From the NCBI GenBank assembly GCA_946480465.1, contig CAMLJY010000059.1, forward strand, positions 1-39,117: a DNA stretch of 39,117 nt, read 5' to 3'. This document shows positions 25,906-35,464 of this stretch, one piece after another (position 1 is the first letter of the stretch; every line of letters starts with the position of its first letter). A program made the translations under genes and the position numbers. The stretch is from an uncultured Burkholderiales bacterium (GTDB taxonomy: Bacteria; Pseudomonadota; Gammaproteobacteria; Burkholderiales; Burkholderiaceae). The notes under the pieces are model-generated. The model worked only from the letters and a program-made list of their open reading frames with translations. It was not told the origin of the DNA and did no database searches.

Positions 25906-28568
25906 TGGCGTGCAACCCGCTGATCACCGACCCCTTCGTCTTCCCGAAGCGCGCCGACAACCGGCCCGGCCTGCCGCGCATCTCCTATCGCATTGGACGT
26001 TACCCGGACTTCCTCGAGGCGATGAAGCGCGGCCTCGATGCCGCGCCCGAACTTGCCGCATGGACCCACCGCGATGCGGACGACCCCGGCATCGCGCTGC
26101 TCGAAGGCGCGGCGATCCTCGGCGACATCCTCGCGTTCTACCAGGAGCATTACGCGAACGAGGCCTTCCTGCGCACCGCCGCCTGGCGCGAAAGCGTGGC
26201 CGAGCTGGTGCGGCTCACCGGCTACCGGCTGGCGCCGGGCATCGGCGGCCGCGCCACGCTCGCGTTCGAGGCCCGCGGCGACCAGCCGGTGGCGATCAGG
26301 CCAGGCTTTCCGGTCAAGGCCGAACTCGAAGGCATGCCGGCGCCGGCCGACTTCCAGACCGAGGCCGAACTCACGGCCTGGCCGCACCTGGGCCGCTTCA
26401 ACCTCTACCGTGCGCGGGCCTATGCCGCCACGCTGGCGGCCGGGGCCACGGCGTTCGAGCTGGCCGGCGTGGACGGCGCCACCGACACGCAAAGCCTGGC
26501 CGCCTTCGAGCTGAAGCCCGGCGACCGCCTGCTGCTGCATCCCGCGGAGCCGGGCTGGACCTCCAGCGGTTCGAGCCTGACGGCGCAGAAGGCGCCGCAG
26601 GTCGTGAAGGTGAAGAAGCTCACCCGCCTGCTCGGCCGCGTCATCGTCGACGTCGACGCGCCCCTGCGCCAGTCGTGGGCGCAGCCGGTGGCCGCCTACC
26701 GCATCAACCGCAGCTTCCGCCACTTCGGCCACAACGCGCCGCCGAAGACGATAACCAACAAGAAGAGCGGCAGCGAGATCGTCGGCGCGCTCGAATCGGC
26801 CACCCTCTTCGAGCGCCACGTCTACGCGAACCACGACTGCAACAACACCAGCGCGTCCATCCCGCTGCCGCCCGAGCTGATCCCGCTCGACTCGGAAGTG
26901 GCCGACCTGCAGGCCGGCATGCGCGTGGTCGTGCAGACGCGTGTCGCGACAGGCGGTGCCGCGCCGGTGGCGCTGAGCGTGGTGCGCCGGCTGGCCGCGA
27001 TCGAGGCCCGCACGATCGGCTTCGGCAACCTCAACGGCGTGAGCACGCTGCTGACGCTGGACGAGCCGCTGGTCAAGCACGCGATGGCAGGCTCGCCGGA
27101 AGCCGACGTGCGCGACTACGCCGTTCATGAAGTCACCAGCCCGCCGCTGGCGCTGAAGCCGGTGTCCATCCCCACGGACAGCGGTTTCTCGAGCGGCACC
27201 GGCGCACTGCGCTACTACGGCACCGCGGCGCAGGCGCAATCCCTGGCCGGGCGCCGGCTGTACCTCTGGCATCCGGACGGGCGCAGCGCCGACCTCGTCT
27301 GCACGAACACGGCGGCGAGCTTTGCACCGCCGACGCCGAACGTCGCGAAGATGTGGTCGCTGAGCTTCGACCGCCCACCCGCGCCGTTCACGCGCGCCGA
27401 CTTCGACGAGGCCGCGCCCACCGTGACCGTCTTCGGCAACCTCGCCGATGCGTCGCAAGGCAAGGCCGAGCGCAGCGCCGTGCTGGGCCATGGCGACCAC
27501 CGCCAGGCGTGGCAGACCTTCCCGCTGCCGGCCGCCCCGCTGACCTACTTCCTGTCGCCCGGCGGCATCCCGCCGCAGGCGCCGGCGCTGGACGTCCAGG
27601 TCGGCGGCCGCTCGTGGACCCGCGTCGACACCTTCCATGGCCATGGGCCCCAGGAGCAGATCTACATCGTGCGCGAGGATGCCGAAGGCCGCAGCTTCGT
27701 GCAGTTCGGCGACGGCGAGACCGGAGCACGCCTGCCCTCGGCGCTGAAGAACGTCGTCGCGGTGTACCGCAGCGGCACCGGCGCGCGCGGCGCGATCAAG
27801 CCCGGCGCCACGCCGACCGCGGGCGAGCGGCCACCCGGCTTCGACAAGGTGTCGCTGGCCGGCATCGTGTCCGGCGGCGCCGATCCGGAGGACGGCGACA
27901 AGGCGCGCGAAGCCGCGCCCGGCCGGGTGCAAAGCCTGGGCCGGCTGGTCAGCCTCCGCGACCACGAGACCGAGACCCTGGGCGTGCCGGGCGTCGTCAC
28001 CGCGGCGGCAGCCTGGGACCTGCACGCCGGCGTGCCGGCGCTGGTCCTGCGCGTGCTGCTCGAAGCCGGGCGCGAGGCCGAGTTCGCCGCCGTGCGCGCC
28101 ATCCTGGCGAACGCGCAGCGCTGCCGCGGGCCGGACCGGTTCCCGCTGGTCGTGCAGCAGGCGCTGCTGCGCCATGCCTTCGTCGACCTGAGCTACGCGC
28201 ACGACCCGAGCTACCCGACAAAAGACGTGGAGGCGGCGCTGAAGGCCGCGCTGGGGCTGGCCGGCGATGCGGCGCACGAACGCAGCGGGTTGTTCGGCCT
28301 GCGGGCGCGTCGGCTCGGCGACCGCGAGTACGCAAGCCGCATCGAAGGGCGGCTGCAGAACGTGGCCGGCGTGCGGTGGTGCAAGGTGACGGCGCTCGGC
28401 CGCTTCGGCGGCGGCGGTGTGCAGAACCCGGGCACCCTGGCCCTGCCGGCGGCGCCGCGGCCGCTGTCGCAGGTGCTGGCCTGCGGCGCGCACGAGCTGC
28501 TGCAGCTCGCGCCGCAGCACCTGACGCTGACGCCGGTGGCGGAGCCGGCAGCCGGGGCATGCGCATGA
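25905..28568 (+). CDS. Second baseplate wedge protein, J-like
   Basis: About 887 aa. Two ATGs adjoin (25902, 25905); 25905 is preferred because GGGAG lies 6 nt upstream, and either start overlaps the previous stop. The much longer frame upstream is a shadow. The start MACNPLITDPFVFPKRADNR and the helix DDPGIALLEGAAILGDILAF, plus YANEAFLRTAAWRESVAELV, mark the family's wedge domain. The J-type signature VQFGDGETGARLPSALKNVV is near residue 600. The C-terminus repeats two alpha/beta modules as in gp6. Two J-type paralogues in tandem are usual in this eCIS branch. Together they match Pvc11 and part of Pvc12. Confidence 0.9.
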   Translation: MACNPLITDPFVFPKRADNRPGLPRISYRIGRYPDFLEAMKRGLDAAPELAAWTHRDADDPGIALLEGAAILGDILAFYQEHYANEAFLRTAAWRESVAELVRLTGYRLAPGIGGRATLAFEARGDQPVAIRPGFPVKAELEGMPAPADFQTEAELTAWPHLGRFNLYRARAYAATLAAGATAFELAGVDGATDTQSLAAFELKPGDRLLLHPAEPGWTSSGSSLTAQKAPQVVKVKKLTRLLGRVIVDVDAPLRQSWAQPVAAYRINRSFRHFGHNAPPKTITNKKSGSEIVGALESATLFERHVYANHDCNNTSASIPLPPELIPLDSEVADLQAGMRVVVQTRVATGGAAPVALSVVRRLAAIEARTIGFGNLNGVSTLLTLDEPLVKHAMAGSPEADVRDYAVHEVTSPPLALKPVSIPTDSGFSSGTGALRYYGTAAQAQSLAGRRLYLWHPDGRSADLVCTNTAASFAPPTPNVAKMWSLSFDRPPAPFTRADFDEAAPTVTVFGNLADASQGKAERSAVLGHGDHRQAWQTFPLPAAPLTYFLSPGGIPPQAPALDVQVGGRSWTRVDTFHGHGPQEQIYIVREDAEGRSFVQFGDGETGARLPSALKNVVAVYRSGTGARGAIKPGATPTAGERPPGFDKVSLAGIVSGGADPEDGDKAREAAPGRVQSLGRLVSLRDHETETLGVPGVVTAAAAWDLHAGVPALVLRVLLEAGREAEFAAVRAILANAQRCRGPDRFPLVVQQALLRHAFVDLSYAHDPSYPTKDVEAALKAALGLAGDAAHERSGLFGLRARRLGDREYASRIEGRLQNVAGVRWCKVTALGRFGGGGVQNPGTLALPAAPRPLSQVLACGAHELLQLAPQHLTLTPVAEPAAGACA

Positions 28569-28605
28569 AGGCCGCGCTGCCGCCCCCCCGCGCAAGGAGG
28601 ACCGC

Positions 28606-30969
28606 ATGACCCGCGTCCCGCTCTTCGATCGCCTGCCCGAGATCTACCGCACGCGCGATGCGGAAGTCACGCCGCCGAACCAGCTCCGTGCCTACCTCGC
28701 CGCCATCGAAGGCCCGTTCGGCGCGCTGCACGAGCACATCGCGCAGCTCTACGACGACCTCTTCATCGACACCTGCGACGACTGGGTCGTCCCCTACCTC
28801 GGCGACCTGCTCGGCACCACGCACCTGAAGGGCGACCCGCGCAGCTTGCGCGCCGACGTGGCCGACACCATCGCGCTGCGGCGCCGCAAGGGCACCCTGG
28901 GCGCGGTCGAGCGGCTCGCGGTCAACCTCACCGGCTGGGCCTGCCGCGCCGTGGAACTGCGCGACAACCTGGCATGGACGCAGCACCTGAACCACCCACG
29001 CGCGGATGCCGGCGGCGAACCGCCGCAGGCCGACCCGGCGCTGACGCGCTTCCACGTCCCGCGCGGCGGCACGGCCCCGATCCGGGATCCGGCCGCGCTG
29101 GCGCTGCTGGGCACGCCCTTCGACGCCTTCGCCCACACCGCCGACGTGAAGCCCGCGCTGGGCGACCAGCGCCACGTCAACCTGCCCAACCTCGCGATCT
29201 TCCTGTGGCGGCTCGCGGCCTACCGCCTGCCGCGCGTGCTGCCGCTCGCCCGGGGCCTGGCCGACCTCGGCGCGCAGCCCGCCGGCCTGGCGCGCTTCGC
29301 GCTGCGCTTCGACCTGCACCCGCTCGGCCTGCCGGTGCGCCTGTTCAACACCAGCCGCCCCGGCTTCCTGCGCGCGGGCACCTCGGGCGGCCTGGTCTCG
29401 CCGCTGACCGAAGCCGACGCCGTGCCGGGCCCGATGCTCGACGCGCGCCTGACCAGCGGCACGCCGGCCGGCCGGCCGGAGGCCGGCGTGCAGGTCGACT
29501 TCTACGACGCGTCGGCCGTGCCCCCGGGCGGCTTCGACCTCGGTGACGTCGGCCTGCACCTGTTCATGCCGCAGGCGCTGCAAGCGCTGCTGGTCCCGCC
29601 CCCGCCGGAAACCGCATGGCGGTGGCTGTTCCGCGGCGACAACCTGTGCGCCTGGGAGACCGGGCTGCGCCGCCCGCTGCGCCTGGGCGAGATCGCCATC
29701 GACCCCGACATCGGCCGCGTGCTGATCGGGCTCGAATCGGCCGCGCAGGCCGGCGAGCTGATCGCCGACGACAACGGCGCGCTGGTGTCGCGCCTGTTCG
29801 TCAGCTTCACCTACGGCGCCGCCGGCCCGGTCGGCGCCCACCCGGTCACGCGCGCCTTCCCGGCCGCCGGTCCCGCGGTGGAGCTGCGCCGCGTCGGCGC
29901 CATCGCCGGCGGGCTCACGCTGCAGGACGCGCTCGCCGGCCTCGACGCCGCGACCGATCCGGTGGTCGTCGAGATCCACGACAGCCTGGTGCACCGCCTC
30001 GACCTCGCCGCGCTGCCGGGCACCGCGATCGACGGCACCGCGTCCCTGCGGCTCGCGCGCTCGCTGACGATCCGCGCCGCCGGAGCACACCGTCCTATCG
30101 TGTTATTGGCGCGGCCACTGTCGTGGCGGCCGGTCGTGGCGGCCGACGCCACGCCGTTCACGCCCCAGGTCCGCCTCGAAGGGCTGTACATCGCGGCGGA
30201 CGACACCGTACCCTTCCCCGCCGGCAGCGCGCTGATCGACCGCGCGGCCGTCGCGCGGCTCGAGATCGTCGGCTGCACGCTCGCGCCCGGCGGCCACGGC
30301 CTGCATGACGGCACGCGCGCCGCGGCGCAGCCCGCGCTGCGCCTGGCCGCCGGATACGGCTTCACCGACCCGGGCGACGAAGCCGGCTTCGCGCCCACGC
30401 CCGACGTCGTGATCCAGCGCTCGATCACCGGCGCGCTGGGCGTGGACGAGCGCTACCGCCTCGCGATCGAGGACAGCATCGTCGACGCCGGCCTCGGCTT
30501 CGGCGACGCCGCCACCGGCCAGCTCGCCATCGGCTCCGCCAGCGACTCCGCCGGCGGCTGGGGCGCGGCGCTCGATTTCGGCGGCCTCACCTGCTTCGGC
30601 CCGGCGCGCGTGGCGGCCGCCGGCGGGCTCGGCGGCATCTTCACGCAGCGCTTCGAGGTGCTGGACGACCAGCACGGCTGCATCAAGTGGACGGCCTTCA
30701 GCGGCGACGGCGACCGCCTGCCGCCCAACCACTTCTGCGTGCATGCGCCGGATGCCCGCATCGTCTTCACGTCCGAGCGTTTCAACGACCCGGGCTATGC
30801 CCAGCTGCGGCGCGAGACCGACCGCCGCGTGCGCGAACTGGGGCCCGACGACGACGCGATGGGCGCCTTCGGCTTCCAGCTCGAAGCCCACAAGTGGACC
30901 AATCTGCAGGTGCGGCTGCGCGAGTTCATGCCGGTGGGCGTGAGACCGCTGCCCGTTCCGGTGACGTGA
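28606..30969 (+). CDS. Baseplate wedge protein, gpI-like N-terminus with a beta-rich C-terminal extension
   Basis: 787 aa; ATG 28606 with AAGGAGG 6 nt upstream. Residues 1-120 are the P2 gpI/eCIS wedge module (LFDRLPEIYRTRDAE, then FGALHEHIAQLYDDLFIDTC, VVPYLGDLLGTT, and TIALRRRKGTLGAVERLAVN). The remainder is long and beta-rich; residues 500-700 carry short turns such as LEIVGCTLAPGGHGLHDG that suggest a right-handed beta helix. Proteins of this type connect wedges and may hold tail fibres; the extension could make surface contacts. The next gene is the DUF6519/beta-helix protein, a plausible partner. Confidence 0.82.
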   Translation: MTRVPLFDRLPEIYRTRDAEVTPPNQLRAYLAAIEGPFGALHEHIAQLYDDLFIDTCDDWVVPYLGDLLGTTHLKGDPRSLRADVADTIALRRRKGTLGAVERLAVNLTGWACRAVELRDNLAWTQHLNHPRADAGGEPPQADPALTRFHVPRGGTAPIRDPAALALLGTPFDAFAHTADVKPALGDQRHVNLPNLAIFLWRLAAYRLPRVLPLARGLADLGAQPAGLARFALRFDLHPLGLPVRLFNTSRPGFLRAGTSGGLVSPLTEADAVPGPMLDARLTSGTPAGRPEAGVQVDFYDASAVPPGGFDLGDVGLHLFMPQALQALLVPPPPETAWRWLFRGDNLCAWETGLRRPLRLGEIAIDPDIGRVLIGLESAAQAGELIADDNGALVSRLFVSFTYGAAGPVGAHPVTRAFPAAGPAVELRRVGAIAGGLTLQDALAGLDAATDPVVVEIHDSLVHRLDLAALPGTAIDGTASLRLARSLTIRAAGAHRPIVLLARPLSWRPVVAADATPFTPQVRLEGLYIAADDTVPFPAGSALIDRAAVARLEIVGCTLAPGGHGLHDGTRAAAQPALRLAAGYGFTDPGDEAGFAPTPDVVIQRSITGALGVDERYRLAIEDSIVDAGLGFGDAATGQLAIGSASDSAGGWGAALDFGGLTCFGPARVAAAGGLGGIFTQRFEVLDDQHGCIKWTAFSGDGDRLPPNHFCVHAPDARIVFTSERFNDPGYAQLRRETDRRVRELGPDDDAMGAFGFQLEAHKWTNLQVRLREFMPVGVRPLPVPVT

Positions 30970-30982
30970 CAGGGGGGCGGCC

Positions 30983-33900
30983 ATGCATGGCGATTTCTCG
31001 CAACTGAACTTCGACCCCCACGTGCACGAACGCGGGGTGGACCCGCGGGCCGACGGCCTGCTGCGCAACGTGAGCGGCGTGCTGCACCAGCAGGGGCGCG
31101 TGAGCACCGACGTCGACCTGGCCACGGGCGGACTGCTCGCACTCGGCTGGCGCGGCCAGGCCGGGCGCGACACCATCGGCGCGGGCGTCTGCGCGGTGCC
31201 CGCGGGCGAGCCGGAGGGTTTCCGCGTCGAATCGGCCGCGGTGGCCGATGGCGCCGTGCGCGTGATGCTGCGACCCGGCCGCGCCTGGGCCGACGGCATC
31301 CTCACGCGCCTGCCCGGCGAGGCGCCCGACCCGGCCGCCGCCGTCGAGCGGCTCGCCGCCTACTTCGGTCCGCCGCTGTCCGATCCCGCGCCCACGCCGG
31401 ACCAGATCGACGACGGCGTGCGCGACGCGGTGATCCTCGAAGTCTCCGAAGAGGCACTGAACGGCTTCCAGTACCCGCAGCAGCTGATCGAGCCCGCGCT
31501 CGGCGGCCCCGACACCTCGGCGCGTGCGTTCGTCAACTTCCGCATCCGCCTGCTGCGGCTCCCGGACGGCGAGGACTGCCACACCATCATCGCGAAGCTG
31601 GAGGACGACCCGTCGAGCAAGGGTCGCCTCACCGCGTCGCTGGCCCCGGTGGTCGCGATCGCCGGCGACTGCCCCGTGGTGGGCGGCGGCGGCTACACGG
31701 GCTTCGAGCACCACCTCTACCGCATCGAGATCGCCGACGTGCCTCCGGCCGCGCCCGCGCGCTTCAAGTGGAGCCAGTGGAACGGCGGGCTGGTCGGGCG
31801 TGGCCGCTTCGATTCGACGACCGACCCGGACCGCGTGATCGTCGACGCCGGCCGCGCACCCATCGTCCACAGCGGGCTCACCGAGTTCTACCTCGAGGCG
31901 CTGCAGTACGACGAGCTGCTCGGCACGTGGGCCGTCGTCTACGGCAGCACCGCCACGCTGAACACCGACCACGACCTCGAACTGGCCGCGCCGGCCAGCT
32001 TCGGCACCATGCCGTCGACCACCGGCTCGGTGTTCTTCCGGCTGTGGAACGGCATCGCCGACGTCTCCGCATTCACCAACGCCGCCGACCCGGTGGCGCT
32101 GCGCGACGGCATCCGCCTGGCGTTCGATGCCCCCGCCGCGGGCAACTACCGCCCGGGCGACCACTGGACCCTCAGCGTGCGCGCCGGCGAGATCTTCAAC
32201 CCGCAGGTGCTGCTCGACGAGGCGCCGCCGGTCGGCATCGTCTACCACCGTGTACCGCTGGCCGAGATCCACTGGACCAGCCATGGCGACACCACGGCCG
32301 GCGGCACCATCGAGGACTGCCGCAGGCGCTTCCGGCCGCTCGTGAACCAGAAGACCTGCTGCACCTTCCTGATCGGCGACGGCGTGGCGAGCTTCGGCGA
32401 CTTCAACTCGCTCGAAGAGGCCGCCGCGCACCTGCCGGAGGCCGGCGGCGAGCTGTGCCTGCTGCCGGGGCTGCACCGGGCCAACCTGCGGCTGGAAAAC
32501 CGCCGCCACGTGAAGATCCACGGCTGCACCGGGCGCTCGATGGTGCTGCCGCGCACCGAGACGCGCCTGCAGCCGATCCTGCACGTCGTCGACGGCGTGG
32601 GCATCGAGGTGTGCGGCCTGGACCTCGTCACCTACGACGGCATCGCGGTGCGCATCGATGGCAGCGCCGCCGGCGGCTGCAGCGACGTGCGCGTGCACGG
32701 CAACCGCATCGTCGCGCGCACGAACGCCATCCGCGCGACCAACGCGGCCCAGCTCGCGATCGCGGACAACCGCCTGCACCTGCTCGACACCGTGGACGGC
32801 CGCGCAACGGTCTCCGTGCTGGCCGACGACGTGCTGGTCGAGCGCAACACGCTGCTGATGCTGCCCTTCGTCGACGACACGCCCGACGAGCCGGACGTTC
32901 CCGACGACGACCCCACGCGCGACCCGGCCGACCCGTGCGCGCGGCCCGAGATCCTTTACCTGCACCCGGTGTTCGTCGTGCAGTACGCGTTCGCGGCCTG
33001 GAATTTCCTCGCGGCGGCGCTGGTGCCGCGGCAGCCCTACCGCGCCCTGGGCGGCATTCACGTGCGTGCCGGCTGCGAGCGGGTGCGCATCCTCGAGAAC
33101 CTCGTCGCCGGCGGCGGCGGCGACGGCATCACGCTGGGCGGCGACCTCGACCCGGCCGACGGCGCGCCCCCCGCGCCGCCGCCGGTACCGGAGGGGCCGG
33201 CCGCCGGCGACTTCACGGCGAGGTCCGCGGCCGTCAACGTCACGTCGGACGGGCGCTTCCTCGCGCTGGTGCAGGACGAGCAGGGCCAGCCGCTGGCCGA
33301 CGTGGACCTGTACCTCTCGGCCGAGGCCGTCGCCACCGACCGCAGCGACGCCCGCGGCATGGCCAGCGTGAAGGCCGCGCCGGGCGCGTACACGCTGGAC
33401 GCGTCGCCGCCCTACGAGGTGCTGCGGGTCACCGAGGCGCGTGACGAGGGCGTGCTCGTCAACGCCGTCACGCTCGTCGCCCGCACGGCCATCCGCGCCC
33501 GCGGCTTCATCCATCGATTGACGATCGAAGGCAACGACGTCTCGATGATGGGCCTGTCGGGCATCGGCTTCGCCACGCGCCGCGGCGCGAGCCTGCGCGG
33601 CCCCGTGAAGGCGATCCCCGCGAACGACCCGAAGGCCGCCCTGCTCGCCCACGTCGACCAGGTGATCCTGGGCCTTGCGCTGACGCCGCTGCTGCGCGCG
33701 ACCGACCCGCTGCGCGACCTGGTGATCCTGAACAACCGGCTGCACCACAACCTGCGCCACGCCTTCACCGACGCGCTGCTGGCCGACGCGCAGTTCATCG
33801 GCCGCGGCGGCGTGTCGCTGCCGGTGGTGGAGTCCGCGCGCATCGCCGGCAACCACGTGCACGACAACGGTCCCCGCGCCAGCGATCCGGCCTGCGGCGT

Positions 33901-35464
33901 GTTCGTGGGCCATGGCGACAACCTGGAGGTCAGCGACAACGTGCTCGCGGCCAACGGCGCGGTGGCGAGCGATGCCGGGCAGAACCGCCATGCCGGCATC
34001 CGCGGCGGCATCTGCGTGCGCTTCGCCGGGGCGATCAGCACGCGCTTCTCCAGCGCCAGCGGGCGCAACGCCGCGCTGCGCGTGCACGACAACCGCATCG
34101 ACCAGCCGGCCGGCCGTGCATTGACCGCCATGGCGTTCGGCCCGGTCTCGATTGCCGACAACCACCTGAACAGCGAGTTCAGCGGCCTGTTCGGCTTCCT
34201 CGACACCTTCGTCGGCGGCGTGCTGCTGCTCAACCTGGGCGGCATCCACCGCATGCTGGCGCGCTCGCACGGCAGGTACCTCGGCCAGACCGGCGACGCC
34301 ACGGCCGGGCGCGGCTACGCGGCCCTGGCCGAGCGATCGCTGCCCGGCGGCGAGACGCTGTTCGGCGACAACCACCTGCGCCTGGGCATCGTCAACCGCT
34401 CGATCACCTCGCTGCTGCTGATGGCGGCCGACGATCTCGGCTGCGCGTCCAACACCTGCGCCGTCTACCGCGGCGACCCGTTCTTCGCCAACGCAGTGCT
34501 GATCGCCGACACCCTGCGCGCCACCGCCATGCGGCTGCGCGAGGACGTCCGGCAGACCATCTCGCTGCTGACGCGCGCGATGCGCATGAACATCACGGCG
34601 CTGAACCAGGCCGACCACTGCATCGTCGCGCAGCCGGCCGCGGCAACGGGGAACCCGCTGCCCACGGTGGACCAGCCGAACCAGGTGCCCGCCTTCGACG
34701 CCTGCCGCGACCTCTTCGCCGAGCCGTCGGACGTGTGGGACTTCCTCGTGCGCGTGCTGTCGGCGAGTTCCGGCCAGCTCGGCGGCACGCTGCCGGCCGA
34801 TGCGTTCACGCCCGCCGAGCTGGCCGGCGTGGCGCGGCAGGCCACGGCAAGCGCCCTCGCGCACGTCAACGCCACGCAGGTCGCCACCATGCAGGCCTAC
34901 CAGGCCGAAGCCGCGCGCCTGGCCGCCAAGCATGGCGCCAGCCACCCGGCCGCCATGGCGCTGTCGGCGCAAGCCCAGGCCGGCGCGCAGGCCAGCCGCC
35001 TGCTGGCCGCCAGCGCCGAGACGGTGGCCGTCACGCCGCCGGTGGCCGCCGCCGGCGGCGCCACGTTCAGCGGCCGTTTCGTCAACGACCGCGGCCAGGG
35101 GCTGGCCGACCATGCGGTCGAGCTGGTGCGGGGCAACGGCACGCGGGTGGACATCGTCGGCCGCACCGATGCCTCGGGCCACTTCAGCGCCGGCTACGAC
35201 GCCGAGCGCACCGCCGCGCTCGCCCGCGAAGGCGAGCTGTTTGCCCGCGTGACCGACCTGGCCGGCAAGGAGGTGCTGCGCGACAAGACCGCGCTGCGCT
35301 TCGCGCCCGACACGAACCTGCAGACCACCCTGGTGGTGCCGGTGCGCGTGGTGCCGAAGTCGGTGGCGGTCACCGGCACGGTGATCCACGGGCCGGCGGT
35401 GCCGCAAGCGCCGGCCCCGGCGCCGCGGCCGCCCGCAAAGACCGCGCCGAAGAAGCCGAAGTGA
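30983..35464 (+). CDS. Large DUF6519/beta-helix protein, probable particle-surface or receptor-contact protein
   Basis: 1493 aa, the biggest eCIS gene here. The N-terminus MHGDFSQLNFDPHVHERGVD followed by VLHQQGRVSTDVDLATGG is the DUF6519 signature. Residues 480-640 and 830-1130 have the N-x-h/L-x-I-x-x-N pattern of a right-handed parallel beta helix (VLIDDVLVERNTLLM type; IADNRLHLLDTVDGRATVSV; NRLHHNLRHAFTDALLADAQ). Two Ig-like carboxypeptidase-regulatory-type domains are inserted (about 755-830: LVQDEQGQPLADVDLYLS; about 1355-1455: GRFVNDRGQGLADHAVEL). The end is Pro/Ala/Lys-rich. It stands where PVC has the fibre and could replace it as the target-contact protein. A role as cargo cannot be excluded. 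Confidence 0.8.
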   Translation: MHGDFSQLNFDPHVHERGVDPRADGLLRNVSGVLHQQGRVSTDVDLATGGLLALGWRGQAGRDTIGAGVCAVPAGEPEGFRVESAAVADGAVRVMLRPGRAWADGILTRLPGEAPDPAAAVERLAAYFGPPLSDPAPTPDQIDDGVRDAVILEVSEEALNGFQYPQQLIEPALGGPDTSARAFVNFRIRLLRLPDGEDCHTIIAKLEDDPSSKGRLTASLAPVVAIAGDCPVVGGGGYTGFEHHLYRIEIADVPPAAPARFKWSQWNGGLVGRGRFDSTTDPDRVIVDAGRAPIVHSGLTEFYLEALQYDELLGTWAVVYGSTATLNTDHDLELAAPASFGTMPSTTGSVFFRLWNGIADVSAFTNAADPVALRDGIRLAFDAPAAGNYRPGDHWTLSVRAGEIFNPQVLLDEAPPVGIVYHRVPLAEIHWTSHGDTTAGGTIEDCRRRFRPLVNQKTCCTFLIGDGVASFGDFNSLEEAAAHLPEAGGELCLLPGLHRANLRLENRRHVKIHGCTGRSMVLPRTETRLQPILHVVDGVGIEVCGLDLVTYDGIAVRIDGSAAGGCSDVRVHGNRIVARTNAIRATNAAQLAIADNRLHLLDTVDGRATVSVLADDVLVERNTLLMLPFVDDTPDEPDVPDDDPTRDPADPCARPEILYLHPVFVVQYAFAAWNFLAAALVPRQPYRALGGIHVRAGCERVRILENLVAGGGGDGITLGGDLDPADGAPPAPPPVPEGPAAGDFTARSAAVNVTSDGRFLALVQDEQGQPLADVDLYLSAEAVATDRSDARGMASVKAAPGAYTLDASPPYEVLRVTEARDEGVLVNAVTLVARTAIRARGFIHRLTIEGNDVSMMGLSGIGFATRRGASLRGPVKAIPANDPKAALLAHVDQVILGLALTPLLRATDPLRDLVILNNRLHHNLRHAFTDALLADAQFIGRGGVSLPVVESARIAGNHVHDNGPRASDPACGVFVGHGDNLEVSDNVLAANGAVASDAGQNRHAGIRGGICVRFAGAISTRFSSASGRNAALRVHDNRIDQPAGRALTAMAFGPVSIADNHLNSEFSGLFGFLDTFVGGVLLLNLGGIHRMLARSHGRYLGQTGDATAGRGYAALAERSLPGGETLFGDNHLRLGIVNRSITSLLLMAADDLGCASNTCAVYRGDPFFANAVLIADTLRATAMRLREDVRQTISLLTRAMRMNITALNQADHCIVAQPAAATGNPLPTVDQPNQVPAFDACRDLFAEPSDVWDFLVRVLSASSGQLGGTLPADAFTPAELAGVARQATASALAHVNATQVATMQAYQAEAARLAAKHGASHPAAMALSAQAQAGAQASRLLAASAETVAVTPPVAAAGGATFSGRFVNDRGQGLADHAVELVRGNGTRVDIVGRTDASGHFSAGYDAERTAALAREGELFARVTDLAGKEVLRDKTALRFAPDTNLQTTLVVPVRVVPKSVAVTGTVIHGPAVPQAPAPAPRPPAKTAPKKPK

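Noticed and set aside
28559..28609. Mini-ORF MRMKAALPPPRARRTA between the second wedge gene and the gpI-like gene
   Set aside because: Too short, overlaps the end of the wedge gene, and its main content is the ribosome-binding region of the next gene.
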